Below, piece by piece: positions 8,204 through 19,661 of a DNA stretch of 46,990 nt. Each line of letters begins with the position of its first letter. Position 1 is the stretch's first letter. The notes under the pieces are model-generated. The model had not been told where the DNA came from. It worked only from the letters and a program-made list of their open reading frames with translations, and ran no database searches. The position numbers were made by a program, and so were the translations under genes. This DNA comes from Omnitrophica bacterium GWA2_41_15 (lineage in GTDB: Bacteria > Omnitrophota > Gorgyraeia > Gygaellales > Profunditerraquicolaceae), in the NCBI GenBank assembly GCA_919901915.1, contig CAKKQB010000031.1:1-46990 (forward strand). Direction: 5' to 3'.

Positions 8204-11200
8204 TGGAACAACAAAACGCACCGTTTGAGAAAATTACAATAAGAATTGCTTCCCCCCAAGTAATAAAGTCTTGGTCTAAGGGAGAGGTAAAAAAAGCAGA
8301 AACTATAAATTATCGTTCGCTAAAACCAGAAAAAGATGGTTTATTTTGCGAAAAGATATTTGGCCCGGTGCGGGACTGGGAGTGCAATTGCGGTAAATAC
8401 AAAGGCAATAAGTTTAAGGGAATAACTTGTGACCGTTGCGGTGTAACTGTGGATCGTTCTTCAGTTAGGCGGGAACGCATGGGCCACATTGATTTAGCCG
8501 CGCCAGTTACGCATATTTGGTTTTTTAAAACAGTGCCAAGCCGTATGGCTGCCCTGTTGGATGTTGGTTTAAGGAGTTTGGAAAAAATAATTTATTATGA
8601 AGAATATGTGGTGATTGACCCCGGTTCAACGCCGTTAAAAAAAAGAGACCTTTTGAATGAAGAAAAATATCAAGAGGCATTAGAAAAATATGGCGCAAGC
8701 GCCTTTAAGGCAAAGATCGGCGCGGCGGCAATTAAGGAATTGTTGAAGGAAATGGATTTAGATGTATTGTGCCGTAAATTACGCCGCGATATTGATAAGT
8801 CAAAAGACGGTTTAAATAATCGCAGGACCATAAAGATTTTAAGGATTGTGGAAGATTTTAAGAAGTCAGGAAATAAGCCGGAATGGATGATTTTAGATAT
8901 TTTGCCGGTTATTCCGCCTGATTTAAGGCCTTTAGTTGCTTTGGAGGGAGGAAGGTTTGCTACGTCTGACCTTAACGATCTTTATCGCCGTGTTATTAAC
9001 CGGAATAATCGTTTAAGAAAACTTATTGATTTGAACGCTCCTGAAATAATCATACGTAATGAAAAAAGAATGCTTCAGGAGGCAGTGGACGCGCTTATGG
9101 ATAACGGTAGGCATGGTAAGCCTGTGTTAGGCGCGAATAATCGGCCATTAAAATCCCTTTCTGACATGCTTAAAGGAAAGCAAGGCAGGTTCCGCCAGAA
9201 TCTTTTGGGAAAGCGCGTGGATTATTCTGGCCGTTCAGTGATTGTGGTTGGCCCGGAGCTTAAGCTCCATGAGTGCGGGCTTCCTAAACAAATGGCCTTA
9301 GAATTATTTGAGCCATTTATTATAAAAAAATTAAGAGATAGAGGCTTTGTTCATACTATAAAAGGCGCGCGTAAAATGGTTGAGCGCGGGAAAATCGAAG
9401 TTTGGGATATTTTAGAGGATGTAATTAAGGATCATCCTATTTTGTTGAATCGCGCGCCTACTTTGCATCGTTTGGGTATTCAGGCATTTCAGCCTCTTTT
9501 AATCGAAGGAAAAGCTATAAAAATACATCCTTTGGTCTGTACTTCTTTTAACGCGGATTTTGACGGCGATCAGATGGCAGTGCATGTGCCGTTATCTTTG
9601 GAATCACAGTTAGAAGCAAAGATTTTAATGCTTTCTACGAATAATATATTTTCTCCTGCTGATGGAAGGCCGGTATTGGCGCCTACCCAGGATATAATTT
9701 TAGGTATTTATTATCTTTCTAAGGAAAAGCCTCAATCCCATGACCAAGATATAACCTTTTCTGATTTTGATGAAGTTGTAGTGGCGTATAATGATAAAGT
9801 GGTTGATTTGCATGAGAGAATAAAAATAAGGGTGTATAGTTTATTTGATTTGACTGAGAAAAAGTTTACCCCTGGCAAACAGATCATCACAACTACCGTA
9901 GGCAGGGTTTTGTTTAATCAGGTTCTTCCTGATGGATTTGGTTTTGTTAATAAAGAATTGAACAAGGCCGATATGAATGAAATTGTATCTGATTGTCATA
10001 GGCGGTTTGGGCATTTAAGAACCATTCAATTATTAGATGACGTTAAGCGCTTAGGTTTTGAAGCGGCGACATTAGGCGGGATATCGATAGGTATTGACGA
10101 TCTTCAAGTACCTAAAGAAAAGGAAGAGGTTGTTAATGAGTCAAAGGAAGAGGTTAGAAAGATTGAAGAGCAATATCACAAGGGCGTAATTACTGATAGC
10201 GAGCGCAAAGCTAAAATTATTGATGTTTGGACGCATACTACGGACAAGATTTCAGGTTTATTGTTTAAGCATATGGATTCGTTTAATCCTATATTTATGA
10301 TGGCTGATTCAGGTGCTCGCGGTTCAAGGTTGCAGATAAGGCAGCTTGCGGGCATGCGCGGGCTTATGGCAAAGCCTTCAGGCGAGATTATCGAGAGTCC
10401 TATTACAGCAAATTTTAGGGAAGGATTAAATGTTTTGGAGTATTTTATATCAACTCACGGCGCGCGTAAAGGCCTTGCTGATACTGCGCTTAAAACCGCG
10501 GACGCGGGATATTTGACAAGAAGGTTGGTGGATGTTGCTCAAGAAGTAATTGTTATTATGGATGATTGCGGCACGCTTAACGGTATCACAGTAGCCGCTA
10601 TAATTGAGGGTGATGAAGTTGTGGTGAGCTTGAAAGATCGTATCATAGGCAGGGTCGCCTTGGATAATATCGTGGACATTGTTACCGACGAGATTATTGT
10701 AGAAGCCGGTTCAGAAATTAGCGAAGAAAAAGCGGATATGATTGAGAAAGCGCTCATCGAGAAGATACGTATCCGCAGCGTGCTTACCTGTGAAGTGGGT
10801 AGAGGTGTTTGCGCTAGGTGTTATGGCAGAAATCTTTCTACCGGAAGATTGGTTGAGTTAGGAGAGGCAGTAGGTGTTGTTGCCGCGCAAAGCATTGGTG
10901 AACCGGGTACGCAGCTTACCATGAGGACTTTTCATATCGGAGGTACTGCTTCTAGAATTGTCGCGCAGTCATTTATAAAATCAAAAAATAAAGGTATTGT
11001 TAAATATCACAACTTAAGGGCGAGCCTTAAGAATAATGAGTTTGTCGTTTTGAATAGAAACGGTGCAGTGAGTATAGATGATAAACAGGGCAGGGAGTTA
11101 GAGCGTTATGTTGTTTTGCAGGGGGCTTTTATTAGTATCGCGGAAAACAATGAGGTAGCAAAGGGGGTTGCGTTTGTGCATTGGGATCCTTATACGCTGC

Positions 11201-12231
11201 CGATTCTTACTGAGGTTTCCGGTCAGGTAAAATTTGAAGATCTTCGCGAAAATATTACGGTAAGCGAGGAGGTAAACCCTGTTACGAAATTAATTGAACG
11301 CATAGTAGTAGAGCATAAAACGGAATATCATCCGCAGATATTGATTTTGGATGAGAATAAGGAAGTCCTTGGTATATATCCTATATCAGTAGGGGCGCAT
11401 ATTTTAGCAAAAGATGGGCAGAAGGTATCCGCGGGCGATCTTTTGGCAAAAATACCGCGCTTGGTAGTAAAAACCAGGGATATTACCGGCGGCCTTCCGC
11501 GCGTGGCGGAGTTGTTTGAGGCAAGACGGCCTAAAGATCCTGCTATAATAAGCGAGATAGACGGTTTCGTGGAGTTTGGTGAAACTAAAAAAGGCCAGCG
11601 CGTGATTATTGTTAAATCTATTACAGGTATGCAAAAAGAATATGTTCTGCCTCACGAAAAACATCCCAATATTTATAAGGGAGATAAAGTTGAAGCGGGC
11701 CAGCAGCTGATTGATGGCCCTGTTGTTTTGCAGGATATTTTGCGTGTGTGCGGTGATAAGGTTTTGCAGGAGTATTTGGTTAATGAAGTTCAGGAGGTTT
11801 ATCGTCTGCAGGGAGTTCGCATAAATGATAAACATATTGAATTAATCATTCGTCAGATGTTAAGGAAAGTAAGGATAGAAGACCCCGGAGATACGGAATT
11901 TTTGGCGACACAACAGGTGGATAAGTGGAAATTTCAGAGAGAGAATTTACAGGTAACAAAAAAAGGCCTCAAGCCTGCTCAAGCTACACCTTTGTTATTA
12001 GGTATAACCAGGGCTTCCTTAGGCACGGAGAGTTTTATTTCAGCAGCGAGTTTTCAGGAAACGACGCGTATTTTAACTGACGCGGTGGTTTCAGGAAAAG
12101 AGGATGAATTGTTTGGGTTAAAAGAAAATGTTATTGTAGGTCATCTTATACCTGCTGGAACCGGATTTCACAGCCATCGGGATATAGAAATGATTAAAGT
12201 TGCGAAGCAGCCAGAAACTGTTAACCAGTAA
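8203..12231 (+). CDS. rpoC: DNA-directed RNA polymerase subunit beta'
   Basis: The beta' subunit holds the catalytic magnesium. The NADFDGDQM motif lies at residues 450-458, with the three metal-binding aspartates at 452, 454 and 456. An N-terminal zinc ribbon (CNCGKYKGN...CDRCGV) and the second zinc site ([13 protein letters not shown]) are both complete. At 1342 aa it has no large lineage-specific insertion that I can see. Its start overlaps the rpoB stop by one base. Confidence 0.97.
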   Translation: MEQQNAPFEKITIRIASPQVIKSWSKGEVKKAETINYRSLKPEKDGLFCEKIFGPVRDWECNCGKYKGNKFKGITCDRCGVTVDRSSVRRERMGHIDLAAPVTHIWFFKTVPSRMAALLDVGLRSLEKIIYYEEYVVIDPGSTPLKKRDLLNEEKYQEALEKYGASAFKAKIGAAAIKELLKEMDLDVLCRKLRRDIDKSKDGLNNRRTIKILRIVEDFKKSGNKPEWMILDILPVIPPDLRPLVALEGGRFATSDLNDLYRRVINRNNRLRKLIDLNAPEIIIRNEKRMLQEAVDALMDNGRHGKPVLGANNRPLKSLSDMLKGKQGRFRQNLLGKRVDYSGRSVIVVGPELKLHECGLPKQMALELFEPFIIKKLRDRGFVHTIKGARKMVERGKIEVWDILEDVIKDHPILLNRAPTLHRLGIQAFQPLLIEGKAIKIHPLVCTSFNADFDGDQMAVHVPLSLESQLEAKILMLSTNNIFSPADGRPVLAPTQDIILGIYYLSKEKPQSHDQDITFSDFDEVVVAYNDKVVDLHERIKIRVYSLFDLTEKKFTPGKQIITTTVGRVLFNQVLPDGFGFVNKELNKADMNEIVSDCHRRFGHLRTIQLLDDVKRLGFEAATLGGISIGIDDLQVPKEKEEVVNESKEEVRKIEEQYHKGVITDSERKAKIIDVWTHTTDKISGLLFKHMDSFNPIFMMADSGARGSRLQIRQLAGMRGLMAKPSGEIIESPITANFREGLNVLEYFISTHGARKGLADTALKTADAGYLTRRLVDVAQEVIVIMDDCGTLNGITVAAIIEGDEVVVSLKDRIIGRVALDNIVDIVTDEIIVEAGSEISEEKADMIEKALIEKIRIRSVLTCEVGRGVCARCYGRNLSTGRLVELGEAVGVVAAQSIGEPGTQLTMRTFHIGGTASRIVAQSFIKSKNKGIVKYHNLRASLKNNEFVVLNRNGAVSIDDKQGRELERYVVLQGAFISIAENNEVAKGVAFVHWDPYTLPILTEVSGQVKFEDLRENITVSEEVNPVTKLIERIVVEHKTEYHPQILILDENKEVLGIYPISVGAHILAKDGQKVSAGDLLAKIPRLVVKTRDITGGLPRVAELFEARRPKDPAIISEIDGFVEFGETKKGQRVIIVKSITGMQKEYVLPHEKHPNIYKGDKVEAGQQLIDGPVVLQDILRVCGDKVLQEYLVNEVQEVYRLQGVRINDKHIELIIRQMLRKVRIEDPGDTEFLATQQVDKWKFQRENLQVTKKGLKPAQATPLLLGITRASLGTESFISAASFQETTRILTDAVVSGKEDELFGLKENVIVGHLIPAGTGFHSHRDIEMIKVAKQPETVNQ

Positions 12232-12249
12232 TTAGAAAAAAGAGGTAAA

Positions 12250-12621
12250 ATGCCAACAATCGCGCAATTAATTAGGTTCGGTAGGATATCTAAAAAGAAA
12301 AAGACAAAATCACCAGCATTAAAAGATTGTCCGCAGAGAAGGGGTGTATGTCTGCAGGTGCGTACGATGACTCCTAAGAAGCCGAACTCCGCGTTAAGAA
12401 AAATTGCCAGGGTCAGGCTTACCACAGGCATAGAGGTTACTTCTTATATACCGGGAGAGGGCCATAATTTACAGGAGCATTCCATAGTTTTGGTAAGGGG
12501 CGGACGCGTAAAAGATTTACCCGGAGTAAGATATCATATTGTCCGAGGCGCATTAGATACGGTGGGAGTTAATGCGCGTAAAAAATCACGCTCTAAATAT
12601 GGAGCGAAGAGGCAGAAATAA
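12250..12621 (+). CDS. rpsL: 30S ribosomal protein S12
   Basis: S12 sits at the decoding centre of the small subunit and controls accuracy. The 123-aa protein carries [11 protein letters not shown] and [19 protein letters not shown], the two loops where streptomycin-resistance changes occur; both keep the sensitive-type lysines. An AGAGG lies about 5 bases before the ATG. It heads the str-type group rpsL-rpsG-fusA-tuf, 18 bases after rpoC. Confidence 0.97.
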   Translation: MPTIAQLIRFGRISKKKKTKSPALKDCPQRRGVCLQVRTMTPKKPNSALRKIARVRLTTGIEVTSYIPGEGHNLQEHSIVLVRGGRVKDLPGVRYHIVRGALDTVGVNARKKSRSKYGAKRQK

Positions 12622-12635
12622 TATATAAAAAAAGA

Positions 12636-12664
12636 TTGACTATAAATATAATTTGTGTTAATCT
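12636..12664 (+). promoter_or_regulatory. Possible internal promoter upstream of rpsG
   Basis: TTGACT at 12636-12641 is followed after 17 bp by TAATCT at 12659-12664, in an AT-rich gap between rpsL and rpsG. The -35 is good and the -10 is weak. An internal promoter in the str cluster is plausible, but the sequence alone does not prove it. Confidence 0.35.
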
Positions 12665-12714
12665 GTAAGATTCTTATTTGTATTAACCGGTGTTACGAGG
12701 AGCAAAAGTCAAGA

Positions 12715-13185
12715 ATGCGAAGAAGAAAAGCTCAAGAAAAAGAAATTTTAGCGGACCCGAAACTTAATAGTAAGCTTGTAGCAAAATTTATTAATATGGT
12801 AATGTTGGAAGGAAAAAAATCCATTGCCGAAAAGGTAGTGTATGGCGCGTTTGATATAGTGAAGGAGCATCTTAATGAACCGGATGTTCTAAAAGTTTTT
12901 CATAAAATTTTGGATAATGTCAGGCCAAGGCTTGAAGTAAAACCCAGGCGTGTGGGTGGGGCGACTTATCAGGTGCCGGTTGAAGTAAGGCAGGAACGCG
13001 GTTCATCTATAGCTTTGCGTTGGATTAGGGATTTTGCCAGAACAAAAAAAGGCAAGTCTATGAGAGATAAACTTGCCGATGAATTGCTCGCGGCTTATAA
13101 AAGTGAAGGATCCGCCATAAAGAAAAGAGACGATACTCATAAGATGGCAGAGGCTAACAAAGCATTCGCGCACTTTAGATGGTAA
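12715..13185 (+). CDS. rpsG: 30S ribosomal protein S7
   Basis: S7 nucleates assembly of the 30S head and contacts E-site tRNA. Starting at ATG 12715 (MRRRKAQEKE) the protein is 156 aa, exactly the family length. Upstream in-frame codons would add 20 hydrophobic residues translated from the putative promoter region and are rejected. A GAGGAG lies at 12697-12702. Conserved KPRRVGGATYQVPVEV and the C-terminal KKRDDTHKMAEANKAFAHFRW are present. Confidence 0.97.
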   Translation: MRRRKAQEKEILADPKLNSKLVAKFINMVMLEGKKSIAEKVVYGAFDIVKEHLNEPDVLKVFHKILDNVRPRLEVKPRRVGGATYQVPVEVRQERGSSIALRWIRDFARTKKGKSMRDKLADELLAAYKSEGSAIKKRDDTHKMAEANKAFAHFRW

Positions 13186-13261
13186 TCGCTTGGGTCACGC
13201 GGAATTATATATAGGATTACGAAGGGGAATTTAACAAAGACAGTCTTACGAGAAAAATAAA

Positions 13262-15361
13262 ATGGAACAAAAAATACCATTAGATAGAATTAGGAATATA
13301 GGAATCATAGCGCATATTGATGCCGGTAAAACCACGACTACCGAGCGGATGCTTTATTATACGGGCAAAACTTATAAGATTGGCGATGTTGACGAGGGAA
13401 CCGCGACTATGGATTGGATGGTCCAGGAGCAGGAGAGAGGTATTACTATTACCGCTGCTGCCACAACTTGTATATGGAAAGACGTGCATATTAATATTAT
13501 TGATACTCCCGGGCATGTGGATTTTACGGTTGAAGTAGAACGGTCGCTAAAAGTTTTGGATGGCGCGGTAGTGGTGTTTTGCGCGGTAGGAGGAGTTCAG
13601 CCTCAGTCGGAAACAGTGTGGCGTCAGGCTGATCGTTATAAGGTTCCCAGGATTGCTTTTGTAAATAAGATGGACAGGACCGGCGCTAATTTTTTTGCGG
13701 TGGTTGAACAAATAAGGGGAAGATTAGGGGCTCATTGCGCCGCGGTTCAGATACCTTCTGGTAAGGAAATGGAATTTAAAGGCAGTATTGATTTGATAGA
13801 GAAAAAGTTAGTGGTTTTTAAGGATGATTTGGGGCTGGATTTTGAGTATAAGGAGTTAGACAGTGAAATTTTGCCTGAAGTTGAGAAATACCGTAACATT
13901 TTAATTGAGAAATTAGCGGAAGTTGATGACAAGGTTATGGAGGATTATCTGCAGGGAAAAGAAATTTCCGTTAAGGCGATAAAAGAGGCGATAAGAAGAA
14001 CGGTTGTCGCTAATAAATTTATTCCGATTTTTTGCGGGACTTCATTAAAAAATAAAGGTATACAGTTACTGCTGGATGGGGTATGCGATTATCTGCCTTC
14101 TCCGGTGGAGACTGGGTCAATAAAAGGTATTGATCCGCAAACTTCCGAGTTTGAAGAAATCACTGTTTCTTGCGAGGCTCCTCTTTGCGCGTTATGTTTT
14201 AAAATAGCGACGGATCCTTACGTAGGTAAGATTTATTATATAAGGGTTTATTCAGGCGTCTTGACTACCGGAGAATATATATATAACGCGACGAGGCGGG
14301 AGAGAGAGCGCGTGGCTAAGCTGGTAAAGATGCACGCTAATCATCAGGAGATTGTTGGCAGTGTTTCTGCGGGGGAAATCGCTGCTTGCGTAGGATTAAA
14401 AGATACAAAAACCGGGGATACCCTTTGTAATGAAAAAAAACAGATTTTGATTGAGGCAATGCGTTTTCCTGAGCCGGTAATTCAGCAGGCAATTGAACCG
14501 AAGACAAAGGATGCTCAGGAGAAATTAGGGCTTGCTTTGCATAAGTTGGAAGAAGAAGATCCATCTTTTCGCGTGGTGTATAACCAGGAGACAGGACAAA
14601 CCCTGATCGCCGGAATGGGGCAGTTGCATCTTGAGATAATCATTGACCGAATCTTGCGCGAATTTAATGTTGAAGCAAGCGTGGGGTTGCCTCAAGTAGC
14701 ATATCGGGAGACGATTACCCAAAAGACTTCCGTGGTTGGTAAATATATTCAACAGTCAGGTGGTCGCGGTCAATATGGGCATGTTGTTTTAGAGATGGAA
14801 CCCCAAGAAGTTCCCGGAACAGGCGTTACTTTTGAAGATAAAATAAAAAGCGGCGCGATTCCCAGAGAATTTATTCCGTCGGTAAAGCAAGGGATTATGG
14901 GGGCGTCTAAAAGCGGAAGCTTGGCAGGGTACCCTGTTACTGATGTTTTGGTTAGATTGATAGATGGTTCATATCATGACGTAGACTCTTCAGAAATGGC
15001 TTTTCAGATGGCTGCTTCAATTGCTTTTAGCGATGGTTTAAAAAAAGCTAAGCCTATATTGCTTGAGCCGATTATGGATATAGAGGTTACTGTTCCTGAG
15101 GAATACATGGGGCAGGTAATCGGGGATTTGAGCGCGAGGCGCGCGAAGATAGTTTCGCTTGGCCAGCAGGTTAATCTGCGGATTATCAGGGCAAATGTTC
15201 CTCTTTCCGAGGTGTTTAATTATGCCACGGCAGTAAGGTCCCTGACGCAAGGCCGCGCGACATATACAATGGAGCCATTGATTTATGCTGAAGTGCCTTC
15301 ACATATAACAGAGAAGATAAAGGCGGGTTTCAGTTCGGTAGGCGTAAGAAAAAGTTTTTAA
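13262..15361 (+). CDS. fusA: Elongation factor G
   Basis: EF-G is the GTPase that drives tRNA-mRNA translocation and, with RRF, ribosome recycling. The P-loop AHIDAGKT is at residues 17-24, and an intact ERGITI switch I, DTPGHVDF and NKMDR follow. At 699 aa it has all five domains. Only one fusA is in the window. The switch I here is canonical, in contrast to that of the adjacent EF-Tu. Confidence 0.97.
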   Translation: MEQKIPLDRIRNIGIIAHIDAGKTTTTERMLYYTGKTYKIGDVDEGTATMDWMVQEQERGITITAAATTCIWKDVHINIIDTPGHVDFTVEVERSLKVLDGAVVVFCAVGGVQPQSETVWRQADRYKVPRIAFVNKMDRTGANFFAVVEQIRGRLGAHCAAVQIPSGKEMEFKGSIDLIEKKLVVFKDDLGLDFEYKELDSEILPEVEKYRNILIEKLAEVDDKVMEDYLQGKEISVKAIKEAIRRTVVANKFIPIFCGTSLKNKGIQLLLDGVCDYLPSPVETGSIKGIDPQTSEFEEITVSCEAPLCALCFKIATDPYVGKIYYIRVYSGVLTTGEYIYNATRRERERVAKLVKMHANHQEIVGSVSAGEIAACVGLKDTKTGDTLCNEKKQILIEAMRFPEPVIQQAIEPKTKDAQEKLGLALHKLEEEDPSFRVVYNQETGQTLIAGMGQLHLEIIIDRILREFNVEASVGLPQVAYRETITQKTSVVGKYIQQSGGRGQYGHVVLEMEPQEVPGTGVTFEDKIKSGAIPREFIPSVKQGIMGASKSGSLAGYPVTDVLVRLIDGSYHDVDSSEMAFQMAASIAFSDGLKKAKPILLEPIMDIEVTVPEEYMGQVIGDLSARRAKIVSLGQQVNLRIIRANVPLSEVFNYATAVRSLTQGRATYTMEPLIYAEVPSHITEKIKAGFSSVGVRKSF

Positions 15362-15423
15362 GGGCTTCGCAAAAATCGTTCAGCCCTTAATCAAGTTCTT
15401 GTTGGGTTTTTTTAATAAGAACT
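15358..15423 (+). repeat. Two hairpins between fusA and tuf
   Basis: The first stem, TTAAGGGCT (15358-15366) with AGCCCTTAA (15382-15390), includes the fusA stop codon. The second, AGTTCTTGTT (15394-15403) with AATAAGAACT (15414-15423), has TGGGTTTTTTT in its loop. A relative of the second hairpin lies at about 23765-23793, between rplE and rpsN (AGTTCTCGCTG...CAGCAAGAACT). It may attenuate read-through or separate tuf; no classical terminator stem precedes the T-run. Confidence 0.6.
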
Positions 15424-15438
15424 AAAAAGGAGGTAATA

Positions 15439-16644
15439 ATGGCTAAGGAAAAATTTTTAAGAACAAAACCACATGTAAACATTGGAACCATTGGCCACAT
15501 TGATCACGGAAAAACTAGTCTTACTTCAGCTATTACGTTAGTATTATCAAAATTAGGTAGAGCGCAATTTAAAGCATATGCTGAAATTGCTAAGGGCGGC
15601 GCGGTAAGAGACGAAACTAAGATATTGACTATTTCAGTCGCGCACGTTGAATATGAATCTGAAAGCCGTCATTACGCGCATATTGATTGTCCCGGGCACG
15701 CCGATTATATTAAAAATATGATTACTGGCGCGGCACAGATGGATGGCGCGATATTGGTTGTTTCCGCGGCGGATGGCCCTATGCCTCAGACTAGAGAACA
15801 TATTCTTTTGGCAAGGCAGGTTAATGTTCCGCATATAGTTGTATTTTTAAATAAGGTGGATGTGGTTAATGATAATGAGTTAATTGAGTTGGTTGAAATG
15901 GAGATAAGAGATCTTTTAACGAAATATAATTTTCCCGGAGATAAGACGCCTATAATTAAGGGAAGCGCTTTAAAGGCAATACAGGCAGGTGGGGACCCTA
16001 ACAGTCCGGATTGCAAGGCTATTCTTGATTTGGTGAAGGCTTGCGATGAGTTTATTCCAATGCCAATCAGGGAAACGGATAAACCATTACTTATGGCTGT
16101 AGAGGATGTTTTTAGTATTGAGGGCAGGGGGACTGTTGGTACCGGAAGAATTGAACGCGGCAAGGTTAAGGTAAATGATGAAGTTGACTTGGTGGGTTTA
16201 AGGCCGGAAGTAAAGAGAACAGTTGTCACCGGGGTTGAAATGTTTAGAAAAATTATGGATGAGGCTCAAGCGGGGGATAATGTCGGTTTGCTTTTAAGAG
16301 GTGTCGATAAGCTTGATATAGAGCGCGGTATGGTTATTGCTGCTCCTAAGTCTATTACGCCGCATACCAAATTCAAAGCGCAGATCTATATTCTTACTAA
16401 GGAAGAGGGCGGGAGGCATACGCCATTCTTTAAGGGTTATAGGCCGCAATTCTATTTTCGTACCACTGATGTTACCGGAGCTGTAGTTTTGCCCGAGGGC
16501 GTAGAGATGGTTATGCCTGGCGATAATGTGAGCTTAGAAGTTGAGTTGATTATACCTATTGCTATGGAAAAAGAGTCACGTTTCGCGATTCGTGAAGGTG
16601 GGCGTACTGTTGGCGCGGGTGTGGTAACAGAGGTAATTGCTTAA
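15439..16644 (+). CDS. tuf: Elongation factor Tu
   Basis: EF-Tu carries aminoacyl-tRNA to the ribosome as a GTP complex. The P-loop GHIDHGKT is at residues 19-26, and [12 protein letters not shown] and GSALKA follow; both beta-barrel domains are complete (401 aa). A strong AAGGAGG precedes the ATG. The odd feature is switch I: residues 60-65 read TKILTI where most bacteria have ARGITI. The magnesium-binding threonine (T64) is kept, but the Arg is Lys and the Gly is Ile. I recall similar variants in PVC lineages. Confidence 0.97.
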   Translation: MAKEKFLRTKPHVNIGTIGHIDHGKTSLTSAITLVLSKLGRAQFKAYAEIAKGGAVRDETKILTISVAHVEYESESRHYAHIDCPGHADYIKNMITGAAQMDGAILVVSAADGPMPQTREHILLARQVNVPHIVVFLNKVDVVNDNELIELVEMEIRDLLTKYNFPGDKTPIIKGSALKAIQAGGDPNSPDCKAILDLVKACDEFIPMPIRETDKPLLMAVEDVFSIEGRGTVGTGRIERGKVKVNDEVDLVGLRPEVKRTVVTGVEMFRKIMDEAQAGDNVGLLLRGVDKLDIERGMVIAAPKSITPHTKFKAQIYILTKEEGGRHTPFFKGYRPQFYFRTTDVTGAVVLPEGVEMVMPGDNVSLEVELIIPIAMEKESRFAIREGGRTVGAGVVTEVIA

Positions 16645-16720
16645 AACACAGATTAACACGGATAAAAAAAATACGGATACCGCGGATAAAAAAATACGAC
16701 GAAATCCGCAGGTATTTGTG
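16645..16720 (+). repeat. ACACGGATA-type array (tuf-rpsJ)
   Basis: Units AACACGGAT, ATACGGAT and CCGCGGAT are separated by A-runs. A degenerate reverse-complement half (AATCCGCAGGTATTTGTG) follows, so the transcript can fold. It ends 8 bases before the rpsJ ATG and there is no Shine-Dalgarno sequence. Confidence 0.75.
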
Positions 16721-16728
16721 ACTAAAAC

Positions 16729-17028
16729 ATGCAGAAGATTCGGATTAAATTAAAAGCATACGATCATTGTCTTTTGGATCAGGCAGTAAAGGACATAGTG
16801 GAGGCTGTAAAGCGCACAGGCGCTGTTGTATCCGGGCCGGTGCCTCTTCCTACTAAGAGGGAGATTTATACGGTTTTGCGTTCTCCTGTGGTTGACAAGA
16901 AGTCGCGTGAGCAGTTTGAGTTATCTACTCATAAGCGTCTTGTTGAAATATTTGAGCCGACTGCTAAGACAATAGATTCATTAAAAAAATTAAATTTACC
17001 TGCTGGCGTGGATATAGAGATTAAATAA
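16729..17028 (+). CDS. rpsJ: 30S ribosomal protein S10
   Basis: S10 is a 30S head protein and the partner of NusB and NusG in antitermination and transcription-translation coupling. The 99-aa length is typical. [11 protein letters not shown] and the [18 protein letters not shown] loop are conserved, and [12 protein letters not shown] follows. It starts the S10 group without a visible dedicated promoter; the spacer from tuf is repeat sequence. Confidence 0.97.
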   Translation: MQKIRIKLKAYDHCLLDQAVKDIVEAVKRTGAVVSGPVPLPTKREIYTVLRSPVVDKKSREQFELSTHKRLVEIFEPTAKTIDSLKKLNLPAGVDIEIK

Positions 17029-17052
17029 CTATGGATGCGCGCGGATAAAAAA

Positions 17053-17091
17053 AGAGATTGCTGAAAAAAATAAAAATAGACAGCAATCTCT
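17053..17091 (+). repeat. AGAGATTGCTG / CAGCAATCTCT hairpin, copy 1
   Basis: Perfect 11-bp arms at 17053-17063 and 17081-17091 flank an A-rich loop. The same arms and a similar loop (ending AAAAATAG) recur at 41541-41580, so this is a dispersed repeat and not a gene-specific structure. No T-run follows, so a simple terminator is unlikely. Confidence 0.9.
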
Positions 17092-17131
17092 AGTCTCAGA
17101 AAAAAAATCGCGCATATTAGTGATTAAAAAA

Positions 17132-17758
17132 ATGACAGGTCTATTAGGCAAAAAAATAGGGATGACACAGGTTTTTAACGAAAGTGGCGAGCGAGTTGGC
17201 GTCACTGTAATTGAGGCCGGGCCATGTTTGGTTCTAGCGATAAAGGAAAAGGTTGTGCAAATAGGTTTTGACCTTGCAAAAGAAAATCGCGTAAAGAAAC
17301 CTTTGCTAGGGTTTTTTAAAAAAATAAATGTTGCTCCTTGCAAGGTGATTAAGGAATTTTTTAAAGATGCTAGTAAAGAATATAAGGTAGGAGAGGAACT
17401 TAAGGTGGATATGTTTAAGCCGGGAGATTATGTGGATGTTACGGGTATCTCAATCGGCAAAGGGTTTCAGGGAGGGATGAAGCGTTGGCATTGGCAAGGC
17501 GGGCCGGAAACACACGGTTCCACATCTCATCGCAGAGTCGGTTCTATAGGTTCAAGTACTACCCCTGGCAGGGTTTTTAAGGGGCATCATATGCCGGGAC
17601 ATATGGGCGCGCAAAAGAAAACCTTACAGAATCTGCAGGTTGTGAGTTCTGATAATCAGAACAACTTATTATTGATAAAAGGCGCTGTTCCGGGTTGCAA
17701 GAATGGTTATTTAGTTATAAGAGAGGCAAAGAAAAAGAGAGCTAAGTTATTGGGTTAG
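17132..17758 (+). CDS. rplC: 50S ribosomal protein L3
   Basis: L3 is an early assembly protein near the peptidyl-transferase centre. The ATG at 17132 (MTGLLGKKIGMTQVF) gives 208 aa and the family-typical N-terminus. A GTG at 17120 would add Met-Ile-Lys-Lys from spacer sequence and is rejected. The conserved central extension GPETHGSTSHRRVGSIG and HMPGHMGAQ are present. Confidence 0.97.
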   Translation: MTGLLGKKIGMTQVFNESGERVGVTVIEAGPCLVLAIKEKVVQIGFDLAKENRVKKPLLGFFKKINVAPCKVIKEFFKDASKEYKVGEELKVDMFKPGDYVDVTGISIGKGFQGGMKRWHWQGGPETHGSTSHRRVGSIGSSTTPGRVFKGHHMPGHMGAQKKTLQNLQVVSSDNQNNLLLIKGAVPGCKNGYLVIREAKKKRAKLLG

Positions 17759-17814
17759 TCAGTGAGTGGGTTAAAGAATTTAACTGGCAATCAGGATAAC
17801 TGGTAAATTAAAAG

Positions 17815-18477
17815 ATGATTACCTTACCTATATATAATACCGAAGGCAAAGAAGTAGGAACTATAGAATTAAATAGCGCTGTTTTTGATGGCACGGTTAA
17901 TAAAGATGCTATATATCAGGCAATTGTAGAATACCGCGCTAATCAGAGAAAGGGCTTGGCTTCTACTAAAACAAGGGGAGAGGTTTCAGGTGGAGGCCGT
18001 AAACCTTGGCGGCAAAAAGGGACTGGCCGGGCAAGGGTTGGTTCTACGCGTTCGCCTTTGTGGCGTCATGGTGGTGTGGTGTTTGGGCCTCATCCACGGG
18101 ATTTTTCTTATAATCTGCCCCAGAAAATTAAATCTTTGGCTTTAAAATCTATCCTTAATGCCAGGATTGAAGAGGGTAAGTTTATTGTTCTGGATGAGTT
18201 AAAGTTGGAAAACGCGAAGACAAAAGAAGCGGAAAAAATATTTTTTAACTTGAAGATAGATTCTAAAAAAATGAAACCTCGCAGTGTTTTGTTTTTATCA
18301 GATAAGTTAAGCGATAAATTAAGATTGGCTTTGCGTAATATTGAATTCTTAAGCTTAAGTTTCGCGAAGGATACAAATGCTTATGAAGTAACAAGTAGCC
18401 AGAAAATAATTATAACTAAGGATGGTTTAAGCGAATTAACAAATAGATTGATAAATAAGAAATCTTTAGATTGTTGA
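17815..18477 (+). CDS. rplD: 50S ribosomal protein L4
   Basis: L4 lines the peptide exit tunnel; in gamma-proteobacteria it also regulates the S10 operon. Its 220 aa include the tunnel loop segment GGGRKPWRQKGTGRARVGSTRSP. The spacer from rplC (17759-17814) holds degenerate GTTTAACTGGCAA-type octamer sequence of the kind seen at 39914 and 22740. No clear Shine-Dalgarno sequence precedes the ATG. Confidence 0.96.
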   Translation: MITLPIYNTEGKEVGTIELNSAVFDGTVNKDAIYQAIVEYRANQRKGLASTKTRGEVSGGGRKPWRQKGTGRARVGSTRSPLWRHGGVVFGPHPRDFSYNLPQKIKSLALKSILNARIEEGKFIVLDELKLENAKTKEAEKIFFNLKIDSKKMKPRSVLFLSDKLSDKLRLALRNIEFLSLSFAKDTNAYEVTSSQKIIITKDGLSELTNRLINKKSLDC

Positions 18478-18496
18478 AGGATAAAGCGAGGTTAAG

Positions 18497-18772
18497 ATGG
18501 ACGCGCAAGATATAATTAAGGCTTTGATACGTACTGAAAAGGCAACTTTACATGAGTCGCAAAGAAAATATTTATTTTTAGCTAATAATTGCGCTAATAA
18601 GATACAGATAAAGCACGCGGTAGAGCAGTTGTATAAAGTAAAGGTCAAGGATGTAAATACGTTTATTTCTATGGGCAAGCTAAAAAGGGTTAGGCAGCAA
18701 TTAGGAAAAGCTCCGGATTTTAAAAAGGCAGTAGTAACGTTAAAGGAAGGGCAAAAAATAGAAACAGTGTAA
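18497..18772 (+). CDS. rplW: 50S ribosomal protein L23
   Basis: L23 sits at the tunnel exit and docks trigger factor and SRP. The 91-aa protein has the normal IIKALIRTEKATL N-terminus and the VKVKDVNTFISMGK segment that replaces the usual VN(T)...GK...R stretch. A GCGAGG ribosome-binding site lies 6-7 bases before the ATG. It is 19 bases downstream of rplD. Confidence 0.95.
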   Translation: MDAQDIIKALIRTEKATLHESQRKYLFLANNCANKIQIKHAVEQLYKVKVKDVNTFISMGKLKRVRQQLGKAPDFKKAVVTLKEGQKIETV

Positions 18773-18802
18773 CATTTAATGTGAGGCAATTCGTTATTAA
18801 AT

Positions 18803-19636
18803 ATGGCACTTAAAACATATAAACCAACAACGCCTTCAAGGCGATGGATGAGCGGACATGATTTTTCAGAAATTACCAAGGATGAGCCTGAGAAATCATT
18901 AATTCGGCCGATTAAAAAAACTGGCGGTAGAAATGTCTATGGACGCGTAACTGTGAGGCATCGCGGCGGCGGCCATAAGAGGATGCTGCGTATTATAGAC
19001 TTTAAAAGGGATTTGTTTGATGTAATTGGCAAGGTTATCGCTATCGAGTATGATCCAAATCGTTCCGCGAGAATTGCTTTAATTGAATATCAAAATAAAG
19101 TAAAGCGTTATATTTTAGCGCCAATGGGTTTGGGCGTAGGTGATGAAGTGATTTCATCAAACAAGAAAGACATTGAGCTTAAACTAGGTAATTGCTTGTC
19201 TTTACGCTATATACCATTAGGCAGATTGATTCATAATGTCGAATTAAAAAAAGGCCATGGCGGCCAGATTGTCCGAAGCGCGGGTTCTAGCGCGCAGATT
19301 ATGGCTAAGGAAGGAGAGCATGCCCATATAAAGCTTCCGTCAGGAGAAGTAAGACTGGTAAGCTTGGATTGTCGCGCGAGTATTGGGCAGTTGGGTAATA
19401 TTGAGCATGAGTCAATAAGTATTGGAAAAGCAGGCAGGTCTCGTTGGATGGGTATAAGGCCGACTGTAAGAGGGTTGGCAATGAATCCAGTAGACCATCC
19501 GCATGGCGGTGGTGAAGGAAAGTCAGGGCAAGGTAATCCGCATCCTGTTAGTCCTTGGGGGCAGCCAACAAAAGGTTACAGGACAAGAAATCGAAAGAAA
19601 TATTCTAATAAATTTATTATTAAGAGAAGAAAATAA
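18803..19636 (+). CDS. rplB: 50S ribosomal protein L2
   Basis: L2 is needed for subunit association and peptidyl-transferase assembly. The 277-aa protein contains the hallmark [13 protein letters not shown] with the conserved histidine, and RGTVRG-like [10 protein letters not shown]. The N-terminal [15 protein letters not shown] is family-like. A TGAGG lies well upstream of the ATG (about 18 bases), so its role is unclear. Confidence 0.97.
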   Translation: MALKTYKPTTPSRRWMSGHDFSEITKDEPEKSLIRPIKKTGGRNVYGRVTVRHRGGGHKRMLRIIDFKRDLFDVIGKVIAIEYDPNRSARIALIEYQNKVKRYILAPMGLGVGDEVISSNKKDIELKLGNCLSLRYIPLGRLIHNVELKKGHGGQIVRSAGSSAQIMAKEGEHAHIKLPSGEVRLVSLDCRASIGQLGNIEHESISIGKAGRSRWMGIRPTVRGLAMNPVDHPHGGGEGKSGQGNPHPVSPWGQPTKGYRTRNRKKYSNKFIIKRRK

Positions 19637-19661
19637 AAGTAAATAACGAAGCGAGGGAATA

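Noticed and set aside
12655-12714. 20-residue N-terminal extension of S7
   Set aside because: It is translated from the AT-rich putative promoter region; ATG 12715 gives the exact 156-aa family length.
17053-17091. Intrinsic terminator between rpsJ and rplC
   Set aside because: The hairpin is stable but no T-run follows, the loop is long, and termination here would silence the S10 run. It is recorded as a dispersed hairpin.
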